Shown here: piece after piece, positions 7,508-15,835 of the stretch
Layout of the letters: each line of letters opens with the position of its first letter
Numbering within the stretch: the first letter of the stretch is position 1
Assembly: GCF_000734965.1 (NCBI RefSeq)
Contig: NZ_JMTB01000080.1
Location: forward strand, 1-41,498
Direction: 5' to 3'
Length of the DNA stretch: 41,498 nt
From: Trabulsiella guamensis ATCC 49490
Lineage (GTDB): Bacteria > Pseudomonadota > Gammaproteobacteria > Enterobacterales > Enterobacteriaceae
Position numbers and translations under genes: made by a program
The notes under the pieces: model-generated
The model's input: the letters and a program-made list of their open reading frames with translations, nothing else
Told to the model about the DNA's origin: nothing
The model's database searches: none

Positions 7508-7822
7508 ATGGAAGAAAAGGTAAGTGAAGAGTCGTTACCCTTTGATATGGTTAAAGTATTTAAAGCGCTGGCTGATCCTGTCCGTTTGACGATTGTGCGG
7601 GGTTTGCTGGCTGACAGCCCAGGAGCGGAGCGTCACTGCTCCACATTTGGGCTCACCGTCACGCGCGCCACTCGCTCACATCACTTCAAAGTGCTGCGTG
7701 AAGCGGGGCTGATCCGCGTCGTTGACAAGGGTAATATGGCCGTCGCCGTACTGCGGTGGGATGAAATTGAACACGAGCTTCCAGGCCTGGTTCAGCTTAT
7801 TCGTCATACTGACAAAGAATAA
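7508..7822 (+). CDS. ArsR-family winged-helix transcriptional regulator
   Basis: A 104-residue regulator with the ArsR fold. KALADPVRLTIVRGL (19-33) forms the first helices, TRATRSHHFKVLREAGLI (52-69) the recognition helix-turn-helix, and VDKGNMAVAVLR (72-83) the beta wing. The ELCVCDL metal motif of classical ArsR/SmtB sensors is missing, so metal sensing is not indicated. AGGAGA lies 5-7 bases before the ATG. The gene is divergent from the AfsA operon across 202 bases that contain two inverted repeats. I infer it controls that operon, perhaps in response to its product. Streptomyces butyrolactone receptors are TetR-type instead. Confidence 0.88.
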   Translation: MEEKVSEESLPFDMVKVFKALADPVRLTIVRGLLADSPGAERHCSTFGLTVTRATRSHHFKVLREAGLIRVVDKGNMAVAVLRWDEIEHELPGLVQLIRHTDKE

Positions 7823-8024
7823 TCAATGTGCTATGGAGTAACCTCAGAAAATAACACACTGAGTGTGTGAATATCGTTATTAAATACATATCAGTGGAAC
7901 AAACTTCTGGCTGTTCTGAATAGTCCAGCCAGAAGCGCCTGATTTATTTCCCTGCACATCGATTTTCTGTTAATGCTTGTTTCAACTTCACGCTAACCCG
8001 TGACCCTCTTCGCAGACAGCGATT

Positions 8025-8040
8025 ATCATAGCGCTATGAT
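8025..8040. promoter_or_regulatory. Perfect 16-base palindrome upstream of the LysE-type exporter
   Basis: ATCATAGC-GCTATGAT reads the same on both strands. It is 32 bases before the exporter ATG, where a repressor or activator of that gene would bind. The rest of the gap from 7823 shows only a weak stem (CACACT/AGTGTG near 7855-7867) without a T run. Confidence 0.5.
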
Positions 8041-8072
8041 TTCTTTGACTATGCAACACAGGTGAATTCGCC

Positions 8073-8705
8073 ATGGATCCTTTGCACGCCATTCTGCTTA
8101 CCGTCGGCCTGTTTGTGCTGACGTTCTTCAACCCTGGCGCCAACCTGTTCGTGGTGGTGCAAACCAGCCTCGCCGCCGGGCGGCGCGCAGGCGTGCTGAC
8201 CGGGCTTGGTGTGGCGCTGGGTGATGCGCTCTATTCCGGTCTTGGTCTGTTCGGCATGGCGACGCTCATTACCCAGTGCGAGGGACTCTTTTCAGCGATC
8301 AAAATTGGCGGTGGCCTTTATCTGCTGTGGTTCGCGTTTAAAAGCATGCGCCGACAGCCATCGCCGATGACACCCGCGCTGGCTCATCCCATCGTTGCGC
8401 CATGGTACGTCTTTTTCCGCACCGGAATGATTACCTGTCTCTCCAACCCGCAGACGGTACTGTTTTTTATCAGTATCTTCTCCGTCACCCTCAGCGCCAC
8501 AACGCCCGCCTGGGCCAAACTGCTGGCGTGGCTGGGGATTGTGCTCAGCTCTGTAACCTGGCGGCTGTTCTTAAGCCAGGCCTTTTCCCTGCCCGCCGTC
8601 CGGCGTTCATACGCCAGCATGCAGCGCATCGCCAGCCGGGTGATCGGCGCGGTGATCGGCCTGTTTGCCGTGAAGTTAATCTGGGAAGGGGTGATGCGAA
8701 AATAA
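8073..8705 (+). CDS. LysE/RhtC-family amino acid exporter
   Basis: A 210-residue membrane protein with about six hydrophobic segments. It carries the LysE/RhtB family start region FFNPGANLFVVVQTSLAAGRR (family pattern PGP/PGA near residue 21) and LSNPQTVLFFISIF (about 122-135), the second family signature. Members export threonine, homoserine, lysine or other amino acids. AGGTGA lies 9 bases before the ATG. The substrate cannot be read from sequence. It is transcribed alone; the FliA promoter of the chemoreceptor follows immediately. Confidence 0.88.
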   Translation: MDPLHAILLTVGLFVLTFFNPGANLFVVVQTSLAAGRRAGVLTGLGVALGDALYSGLGLFGMATLITQCEGLFSAIKIGGGLYLLWFAFKSMRRQPSPMTPALAHPIVAPWYVFFRTGMITCLSNPQTVLFFISIFSVTLSATTPAWAKLLAWLGIVLSSVTWRLFLSQAFSLPAVRRSYASMQRIASRVIGAVIGLFAVKLIWEGVMRK

Positions 8706-8743
8706 CACCAGTAAAAGGGTCGTTTATTACGCGATTGTTAAAT

Positions 8744-8770
8744 TTAAGTTTGATAGTTTCGCGCCGATAT
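8744..8770 (+). promoter_or_regulatory. FliA (sigma-28) promoter of the chemoreceptor
   Basis: TTAAGTTT, 11 bases, GCCGATAT matches the flagellar-sigma consensus TAAAGTTT-N11-GCCGATAA at 7 of 8 positions in each half with exact spacing. It lies 37 bases before the receptor ATG at 8808, as in motility-regulon chemoreceptor genes. Confidence 0.88.
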
Positions 8771-8807
8771 TACTTAGGCAACCCTGCCTAAATGATGGAC
8801 GATCGCT

Positions 8808-10469
8808 ATGCTGAAAAATACTCGCGTTATAACCGGAATTATTATCGCGTTGGGGGTATTTTGCTTACTCTAGGCGGCAACAGGAGGTCTGTTTTATTCT
8901 GCGGTCAGTAATGACCGGCATAATTTCCAGCGTTCCGGGATCCTCAACGCTCAACAGGAAAATCTAAGCGACAGTGTTAACACTCTGATCAAAACCCGCG
9001 TCACCGTCACCCGTGTGGCGATCCGTTTTCTGAAAAATCAGCGCGATCCGGCCTCTCTGGAGGCGATCAATAAACTGCTCAATACCGCGGGCGACTCCCT
9101 TAACAAGGCTGAAAATTATTATAAATCCTGGCAGGGGCTGCCGCCTGTTGTCGGGCAGAGTGCAACTTTGACGGTGGAGATGGATAAAACCTTCCGTCAG
9201 ATGCATGACGTGCTGCGCCAGTCGATAGACTACCTGCGCGCCGACAATTACCAGGCCTACGGCGACCTTGATGCCCAGCAGGCGCAGGATGATATGGAAG
9301 CCAGCTACAACCGCTGGCGGGCGGAAAACAACATGCTGTTGAAAGGTGCCGCCGAGGATAACCAGCGCAGCTTCGTCAACATGCACTGGACGCTGGGGGT
9401 GATCCTGGTTTCGGTCATTACCGTGCTGATTGTGATCTGGCTTGGCCTGCAGCATCTGCTGCTGAAACCGCTTCGCAGCATTATGAATCACATTCGTACC
9501 ATCGCCCGTGGTGATCTGACGCAGACCATTGCCATCAACAGCCGCAACGAAATGGGGCAACTGGCTGCAAGCCTCAATGAGATGCAGCAGTCGCTGGTGA
9601 CTACCGTCAGCGCCGTGCGTGGCAGCACCGACTCCATCTACACCGGCGCGGGGGAAATTGCCGCAGGCAGTCATGATCTCTCTTCCCGCACCGAACAACA
9701 GGCGTCATCGCTGGAAGAGACCGCAGCCAGTATGGAACAGCTGACCGCGACGGTGAAACAGAACACCGATAACGCCCGGCAAGCAACACTGCTGGCAAAA
9801 ACCGCCTCGGAAACCGCTGCGCGCGGAGGCCGCGTCGTGGATACCGTCGTCCATACGATGAGCGAAATTGCCGACAGTTCACAGCAAATCGCTCATATTA
9901 CCAGCGTCATTGATAGTATCGCTTTTCAGACCAATATCCTGGCGCTGAACGCCGCCGTTGAAGCGGCGCGTGCAGGGGAACAGGGACGCGGATTTGCCGT
10001 GGTGGCCGGTGAGGTGCGTACGCTGGCCAGCCGCAGCGCACAGGCGGCGAAGGAAATTAAAGGGCTTATCGATAACTCTGTCAGCCGGGTGAATACCGGT
10101 TCCAGTCAGGTAACCGAGGCCGGTAACACCATGAAAGAACTGGTGGAAGCAGTGACCCGCGTGACAGATATCATGAGTGAAATCGCCTCAGCGTCTGATG
10201 AGCAGAGCCGGGGTATTGAACAGGTGAGCCTGGCCGTGGCGCAGATGGACAGCGTGACGCAGCAGAACGCCGCGCTGGTACAGGAATCCGCAGCGGCTGC
10301 GGCGGCACTGGAAGATCAGGCCGAACAGCTGCGCCAGGCAGTAGCGGCGTTTCGTCTCAACGGGTCGTCAACGTTCGACGCGAAGCCAGCCGCGGCGGTG
10401 AAAACTCCTGTACTGCTGCGCCCGGCGACCGTAGCGCCAGGCAGCGACAGCAACTGGGAAACGTTCTGA
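8808..10469 (+). pseudogene. Tsr/Tar-like methyl-accepting chemotaxis receptor with an in-frame amber stop at codon 22
   Basis: The reading frame from the ATG at 8808 gives MLKNTRVITG, then TAG at 8871-8873, then runs on in the same frame to 10469 (553 sense codons). Tsr has Gln at the equivalent place before the GGLF motif, so a CAG-to-TAG change is likely. All parts survive: first membrane segment, periplasmic ligand domain with the arginines [11 protein letters not shown], second membrane segment (about residues 200-220), HAMP, methylation helices, the hairpin tip with [20 protein letters not shown], and the CheR/CheB-binding tail NWETF. Restarting at GTG 9015 would lose the first helix and leave a misfolded receptor. 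A suppressor tRNA or sequencing error could rescue it. Confidence 0.88.
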
Positions 10470-10479
10470 TAGCCCTTCC

Positions 10480-10501
10480 GCCCTCTCCGTGCGGAGAGGG
10501 C
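10480..10501. terminator. Stem-loop terminator between the facing chemoreceptor and yahJ
   Basis: GCCCTCTCCG (10480-10489) pairs with CGGAGAGGGC (10492-10501) around a 2-base loop (more realistically 9 pairs and 4 bases). It sits between two converging genes and probably serves both. T runs on either side are short, so efficiency is uncertain. Confidence 0.6.
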
Positions 10502-10509
10502 TTCACGTT

Positions 10510-11892
10510 TTACGCCCCAACGCTTCCCCACACCATTTTCCCTTTGTGGAACGTGGCGGTTCGTGGCGAAATGCGTGCCACGGCTTCCGCCGAGCAGGAG
10601 GCGTCCACCAGCACAAAACTGGCGTCGTCCTGCGCTTTCGGCCAGACACGTTCCCCTTTGTCGTTCAGCGGCAGCACATCACCCGTCGCGAAAGAGAGTG
10701 CACGGGACAGCGTGCCTTCATTCGGTCGGATATAGAGCTGTGCGTAGAGGTTCGCTTTTTCCAGCATGTCGCCGAGACCGTATGGAGACCAGTGGTCAAT
10801 CACGCTGTCGGTGCCGGTCATTACAAACACGCCTTTATCCCGTAACTGTTTCAGTGGCATGTGCAGCGTGCCGATCGGCACCGTCGAGGCGATGGTTACC
10901 TGCTGCGCCGCCATACGGGTCGCCAGCGCATCGACCTGTTTCTCGTCGAGCGTTGCCAGCGCAAAAGCGTGGCTGATGGTGAGTTTGCCCTTCAGTTGCG
11001 GCGTTTTCTCAACCGTTTCCACCATATAATTCACCGCCGCCACGCCCGCCGGGCTGGTTTCATGCAGATGAATATCGATGCCTTTGTCGTAGTCGAGCGC
11101 AATCTGAAACATGGTGTCGAGGGATTTTTCCATCGCGCCGTCAACGTTCGTGGGATCAAGTCCACCCACGTAGTGCGCCCCCGCCTGCATCGCTTCACGC
11201 ATCAGCGGTTCGCATTTTGACAACAGTAAACCGTGCTGTGGAAACGCTACGATTTCACAGTCGAAACCCGGCTTGCGCTGCGCCAGCACGGTCTGCAGGT
11301 TTTCGAGGTTTTTCAATCCTGAAACCGGATCGATATTGCAATGGCTACGCGCCACCGTGGTGCCCTTCGACTGCAGCAGATCGATAAGCTTTCCGGCGCG
11401 CTCCTGCGTATAGGGTTGCAGTTCCGGCAGCAATTTTTGCTCAAGGCGGATCATGTCCTGAATGGTGGTTCCCGCCGGGCGATTCAGCGAACGCCACGGG
11501 CCGCCATAAAACGTCTTATCGAGATGAATATGCATATCGCGCATGGTCGGCAGCATCAGCTTGCCGCCCGCGTCGTAGTGTGGCAGCGTGGCATCCGGGT
11601 GGTTTTTGTTCTCGCGCAACGCGACGATTTTACCGTTGTTGATCTCGACAGTCTGCAGCGCGGTCATCGTATGGACGGGCACGCTGCCGTCAAACTCAAA
11701 ACCGGTTTCCAGAAGCACGTTGTCCAGATAGTAATGGGTGTCGTTGATGTTCACAGTCCCTTTCGCTATGCAGTTTTCTCCGGTGGTACCGGCAGCATAC
11801 GCGACCGGCGCGACTGAGCCAAACAGCGCTGCGGCGGTGACCATTTTGCCGCTCTGGCTCAGAAACTCGCGGCGACTATTCTTTTCCTTCAT
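10510..11892 (-). CDS. yahJ: Tat-exported amidohydrolase/deaminase YahJ
   Basis: A 460-residue metal-dependent amidohydrolase of the cytosine deaminase (CodA) type, matching E. coli YahJ in length and sequence. The N terminus has a twin-arginine signal (SRREFLS, 6-12, then a hydrophobic stretch ending near AYA at 31-33), so it is probably periplasmic. Metal and catalytic residues are visible: HIHLDKT (His121, His123), HLHE (His275, Glu278), SHAF (His308) and GTDS (Asp362). The substrate is unknown; the CodA fold suggests a cyclic amidine, amide or nucleobase. It is last in the yah operon, 12 bases after yahI. Confidence 0.93.
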   Translation of the reverse strand: MKEKNSRREFLSQSGKMVTAAALFGSVAPVAYAAGTTGENCIAKGTVNINDTHYYLDNVLLETGFEFDGSVPVHTMTALQTVEINNGKIVALRENKNHPDATLPHYDAGGKLMLPTMRDMHIHLDKTFYGGPWRSLNRPAGTTIQDMIRLEQKLLPELQPYTQERAGKLIDLLQSKGTTVARSHCNIDPVSGLKNLENLQTVLAQRKPGFDCEIVAFPQHGLLLSKCEPLMREAMQAGAHYVGGLDPTNVDGAMEKSLDTMFQIALDYDKGIDIHLHETSPAGVAAVNYMVETVEKTPQLKGKLTISHAFALATLDEKQVDALATRMAAQQVTIASTVPIGTLHMPLKQLRDKGVFVMTGTDSVIDHWSPYGLGDMLEKANLYAQLYIRPNEGTLSRALSFATGDVLPLNDKGERVWPKAQDDASFVLVDASCSAEAVARISPRTATFHKGKMVWGSVGA

Positions 11893-11904
11893 TTCGTGAT
11901 CCTT

Positions 11905-12855
11905 TCAGCTATGGACAATATGAGTACCCGTCTCGCCCCGCAGGGCGGCAGGCAATTTTTCCGGCGTGGTGATAATCACCTGTTTGCCGCCGTGCTGTAA
12001 GAACGCCAGGCTGGCGACGATTTTTGGCAACATACTGCCGGGAGGGAAATGCCCCTCCTGCATATAACGCGTCATGTCGGCGACAGTGACCGTATCCAGT
12101 GCCTGCTGGCTGGGCTTGCCAAAGTGGATACAGACTTTTTCAACACCGGTGGTGATCACCAGAATGTCGGCGCGAATTTCGCGCGCCAGCAACGCGGTGG
12201 AGAGATCTTTATCAATCACCGCGTCCACACTCTGGTAGTCGCCCTGCTCGCCGCGAATTACCGGGATCCCGCCGCCGCCCGCGCCAATAACCACGAATCC
12301 CTGCTGCGTCAGCGCCTTAATGGCTTCTGCTTCAACAATCCGCTTCGGTTCCGGCGAGGCGACGACCCGGCGATAACCGCGGCCGGAATCCTCCACAAAT
12401 CGCCACGTCGGGTGCGCCAGTTGCAGCTCATTACGTTGCAGTTCGCTGAAAAACGCGCCGATCGGCTTGGTGGGTTGGGCAAAACCAGGATCGTTTTTAT
12501 CCACTTCCACCTGCGTCACCACGGTGACCGCCTTCTGCTCGCCGTGGCGCGCCAGCCGGTTATTCAGCGCCTGCTGAATGAGGTAACCAATCCCACCCTG
12601 GGTATCGGCGACACAGTTAGCCAGCGGCGTCAACGGCAACCCTTCCCGCTCATGGGCTATCTCCGCACGACGCAAATCCAGCCCCACCTGCGGGCCATTG
12701 CCGTGGGTCAGCACGATGTTGTAATCCGATGCCAGCATCTCCAGCACCGTATCCGCCACCGCTTTTACCGCTTCCGCCTGATGTTCAATTGACTGGCTGG
12801 CGTTGTCTTTGATAATGCTGTTGCCGCCAATGGCAACGACCACAAGTTCTTTCAT
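11905..12855 (-). CDS. yahI: Carbamate kinase-like protein YahI
   Basis: A 316-residue amino-acid-kinase-fold protein of the carbamate kinase family. Motifs are VAIGGNSI (7-14), THGNGPQVG (about 50-58), and the G-rich GAGGGGIPV (about 211-219). Carbamate kinase converts carbamoyl phosphate and ADP to carbamate and ATP. Beside FdrA/DUF1116-type genes this points to ATP recovery from carbamoyl phosphate. Its ATG overlaps the permease stop by 4 bases (ATGA). It matches E. coli YahI in length and sequence. Confidence 0.94.
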   Translation of the reverse strand: MKELVVVAIGGNSIIKDNASQSIEHQAEAVKAVADTVLEMLASDYNIVLTHGNGPQVGLDLRRAEIAHEREGLPLTPLANCVADTQGGIGYLIQQALNNRLARHGEQKAVTVVTQVEVDKNDPGFAQPTKPIGAFFSELQRNELQLAHPTWRFVEDSGRGYRRVVASPEPKRIVEAEAIKALTQQGFVVIGAGGGGIPVIRGEQGDYQSVDAVIDKDLSTALLAREIRADILVITTGVEKVCIHFGKPSQQALDTVTVADMTRYMQEGHFPPGSMLPKIVASLAFLQHGGKQVIITTPEKLPAALRGETGTHIVHS

Positions 12856-14405
12856 GAGTTTTCCTTCGCAATGGTGCCTGGCTCAACGTGCGCCACTTCG
12901 CGACTGTCGAGGAAATGTTTCAGCACAAACATGCCGCTCATCATCAGGTAGGCGATGACGAACATTAGCGAGTTGCCTTCTGCGAAGCCGACCATCGGCG
13001 AGTGAATTACGCCGAACAGCGACAGCAACGCGCCACAGGCCGCGGAGACCGCGCCGCGTAGGGGTTTATTGAGAATGGCGAAGATGGCGATACAGCCCCA
13101 CAACATACTGGCGAGCGGCGCGCCGTTGCCCAGGTGCATCAGCCCTTCGTAGTAAATGCCTTTGCTGTGCAGCACGTCGGTGCCAATCTTCGCCGCCGAG
13201 GTGCCCGCCGCGCCCATCACGCTGTTCATCATGGTCAGCGCCCAGTTGGCGATCCACGGGAACAGGCAAATGAATATCACCGGCACTTCCGCTTTCGGTG
13301 TCTCTCTCACCACCTGATTAGCGGTGACGACGCCAATAAACACCAGAATCGGCACGATGGCGGTCATCGGGATAATGGCGAGCATGAACGCGCCAAGCCC
13401 GAACAGCGGCACGAGGAACATGGTGACGCCGGAAGCCAGCGTGTAACCGATGCTTGCGCCCATCGCTTTCCAGCCCGCGTGGCCGACGTACACTGTCACC
13501 GGGAACGGGTTCCCGAGCAGGCAGCCAAGCATTGAGGAGAGGCCGTTCGCCAGCATCACTTTGCGGGTGTTGTACTCATCACCCGCTGCATGGGCACTTT
13601 CAATGTTCTCAAGGTCAAAGATGTAGTTCGCCAGCCCCAGCGGTACCGCTGATGCCAGGTACGGCAGCGCATGCGGCAGCCCTTGCATAAAACTGTCGAC
13701 ATGCAGTTCCGGCGGGTTAAAGCCGAACGAGGACATAGAAGCTTTAATCGCCTCCGGGCTCTGCAGACCGGAAATCCACGCCAGCGCCGTTCCCGCTACC
13801 AGCAATAACAATCCGGTCGGTATACGGGCGAAAATGGCTTTCTTACCGAACCAGTTGATGAAGATCAGCAGCAGCACAATGAACGATACCGTCGGCGCTT
13901 CAAACGCCTGCAACATCGGGTTCATCGCCAGCAGTAACAGGCCAAGGCCGGACAGACAGGAGAGCAGCACCGTACGCGGGATCATCTTGCGGATAGTCTC
14001 GCCAAGGAACGACCCGCCCGCGAGGATCAGCGCTTCCACAAAGCACCAGACGAGGCCAATCTGAATCGCAAAATCGGCGTCTTTGGTCTGCTGATAAACC
14101 GGCATCAGCACCAGAAACGTCACGGTAAAGATCGACGGCGCGCTCGGCCCTGACGGCAGCGCTGTGACGTCTGTGCGCCCGGTCTGGCGTGCCATCTGCA
14201 TCGCGAACCAGGCGTAACAGGCGCTGGCAACCAACACCGCCAGCCCGAAGGCTGGCGCAATACGTCCATAAACAATCTCTTTCGGGATGCCGACGACAAA
14301 AATGAGCAACCCCATCATGGTCAGCAAATTGGTCAGGTTGTTGGTCATCAACCCGAAATACGCTGCCCAGTCACCTCTTTTCCACTCCAGTTTCATGTTT
14401 TTCAT
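12852..14405 (-). CDS. NCS2-type (xanthine/uracil/AzgA-like) permease
   Basis: A 517-residue membrane protein with 12 or more hydrophobic segments. Features include LPSGPSAPSIF (about 83-93), resembling the AzgA-like substrate loop, FDLENIESA (about 264-272), and NPFPVTVYVGHAG (about 299-311), where NCS2 proteins have the NQ or equivalent motif. It probably imports a nucleobase-like or ureide-like compound. It starts 12 bases after yahG and overlaps yahI by 4 bases, so it belongs to the operon. As far as I recall, E. coli K-12 has no such gene between yahG and yahI. The substrate is inferred from context only. Confidence 0.85.
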   Translation of the reverse strand: MKNMKLEWKRGDWAAYFGLMTNNLTNLLTMMGLLIFVVGIPKEIVYGRIAPAFGLAVLVASACYAWFAMQMARQTGRTDVTALPSGPSAPSIFTVTFLVLMPVYQQTKDADFAIQIGLVWCFVEALILAGGSFLGETIRKMIPRTVLLSCLSGLGLLLLAMNPMLQAFEAPTVSFIVLLLIFINWFGKKAIFARIPTGLLLLVAGTALAWISGLQSPEAIKASMSSFGFNPPELHVDSFMQGLPHALPYLASAVPLGLANYIFDLENIESAHAAGDEYNTRKVMLANGLSSMLGCLLGNPFPVTVYVGHAGWKAMGASIGYTLASGVTMFLVPLFGLGAFMLAIIPMTAIVPILVFIGVVTANQVVRETPKAEVPVIFICLFPWIANWALTMMNSVMGAAGTSAAKIGTDVLHSKGIYYEGLMHLGNGAPLASMLWGCIAIFAILNKPLRGAVSAACGALLSLFGVIHSPMVGFAEGNSLMFVIAYLMMSGMFVLKHFLDSREVAHVEPGTIAKENS

Positions 14406-14416
14406 GGATGCTGACC

Positions 14417-15835
14417 TTATAAAGAGTAGCGATCGCGGTACGTCAGAATGGCCTTTTCAAAACAGGCGAACGGCGGGTGAACAATTCCCGCGCCGATCAT
14501 TCCGACACCCGCATCTTTGTGCGCTATCGCGGTGTTGATCACCGGCAGAATGCCGCTGCTGCCCACCCGCGTAATATCAATGGCCGTCGGTACCCCCATA
14601 AAACCGAGTAAAGGAATGGTGACGTTAGGGTTTTCGCCGAGGGTGATCTCGCGCATCTGGCGCGAGAAATCGACCGCTTCTTCCACGGTGCCGCCCACCA
14701 GCGCCACGATGGCCGGAGCGGTCGCCATCGCAAAACCGCCGATGCCGTAGGTTTCCGTGATCGCGCTGTCGCCGATATCCAGACCGGAATCTTCCGGCTT
14801 ATAACCCGCGAACATCGGGCCGATCACCTGCTGGGCCGGGCCGGTGAACCACTGCCCCGGCAGACCGCTGACACGCAGACCGAACTCCACGCCGTTACGC
14901 GCCATAGTCGTCACCACGGTGCTGTATTCAATGCCGTGCGCCGCATCCATTGCCGCTTTACACATCGCCATCCATGTCGGACCGGAGAAGTAGTCGCTGC
15001 TCAGCACAAACTCGAACACGTCGCGCTGCTGTTCCACCGGATATCCGGTCTGGATGATCCATGGCGTCAGCGCCTGGATCAGCAGCGCGGTACCGGCGTT
15101 GTTGCGGTTGTGGCACTCGTCACCCATGTGCAGCGCCTGCGCCAGCATCAGACGCAAATCGATTTCGCCCGCCAGCTTCATGGCATCGCGCAGCATCGGT
15201 CCCATCACATCGCGCATCCAGATCAGGCGGTCGATAACACTCTGATCATTAGCGCCCATGCGCAGGATCTTCGCCATCTGTTCGCTCATGTTGGTATACG
15301 CGCGGTTGCCGTAGGTTTTGTTTTCAACGATGTGCATGAACATGGATGCCGACGTGACGCCCGCCATCGAACCCACGCAGTCGTGTTCGTGGCAGGGTGA
15401 AAAGGTGATTTCGCCGGAGGCCGCCAGCTCAGCAGCTTCATCGAGATCCTTCGCCAGCCCTTCAAACACCAGCGCCCCGGTGACCGCGCCTTTCATCGCG
15501 CCGCACATTTTTTCCCAGCGCACCGGCGGCCCGGCGTGAAGGATGGTCTTCGGCGTCATGCCTGGCACAACATTAATCGCCTGGTCGTAGCCGATCAGTA
15601 CCGGGTGAGATTGTATAATGCGCTCCAGCGCCTGCTGGTTGGCGGCGGCGATTTTGTCTGCCAGCGGTGAACCGGCAATCTGATCCAGCGCCTCAACGAC
15701 TTTCATGTTGCCCTGCCCCGGTGGCGTCCAGTCGAGCTGGGTCACTGGTATGTGTTGCTTTTTCAGATCGTCGCTGAACATGGCGATACCTACGTTGATG
15801 ACGTTCAGCGGTTGGGTAAACAGTGACTGGCTCAT
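14417..15835 (-). CDS. yahG: DUF1116 protein YahG (AllG/YlbE paralogue)
   Basis: A 472-residue DUF1116-family protein matching E. coli YahG. Its relative YlbE (AllG) works with FdrA (AllF) and a DUF2877 protein (AllH) as the oxamate carbamoyltransferase of allantoin fermentation. The conserved segment EHDCVGSMAGVTSASM (about 155-170) and the Cys/His-rich ALHMGDECHNRNNAGT (about 234-249) may contribute to the active site. Its ATG overlaps the yahF stop by one base (TGATG). By homology it is part of a carbamoyltransferase complex acting on an unidentified carbamoylated substrate. Confidence 0.92.
   Translation of the reverse strand: MSQSLFTQPLNVINVGIAMFSDDLKKQHIPVTQLDWTPPGQGNMKVVEALDQIAGSPLADKIAAANQQALERIIQSHPVLIGYDQAINVVPGMTPKTILHAGPPVRWEKMCGAMKGAVTGALVFEGLAKDLDEAAELAASGEITFSPCHEHDCVGSMAGVTSASMFMHIVENKTYGNRAYTNMSEQMAKILRMGANDQSVIDRLIWMRDVMGPMLRDAMKLAGEIDLRLMLAQALHMGDECHNRNNAGTALLIQALTPWIIQTGYPVEQQRDVFEFVLSSDYFSGPTWMAMCKAAMDAAHGIEYSTVVTTMARNGVEFGLRVSGLPGQWFTGPAQQVIGPMFAGYKPEDSGLDIGDSAITETYGIGGFAMATAPAIVALVGGTVEEAVDFSRQMREITLGENPNVTIPLLGFMGVPTAIDITRVGSSGILPVINTAIAHKDAGVGMIGAGIVHPPFACFEKAILTYRDRYSL

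Noticed and set aside
7855-7867. Stem CACACT/AGTGTG after the ArsR-family gene
   Set aside because: The loop would be a single base and no T run follows, so it is not a credible terminator.
8964-9698. A 244-codon minus-strand open frame
   Set aside because: It is antisense to the chemoreceptor and has the odd composition of a shadow frame.
9015-10469. Shorter chemoreceptor starting at GTG 9015
   Set aside because: It has no ribosome site and would lack the first membrane helix; the homologous sequence clearly continues upstream to 8808 through the amber codon.
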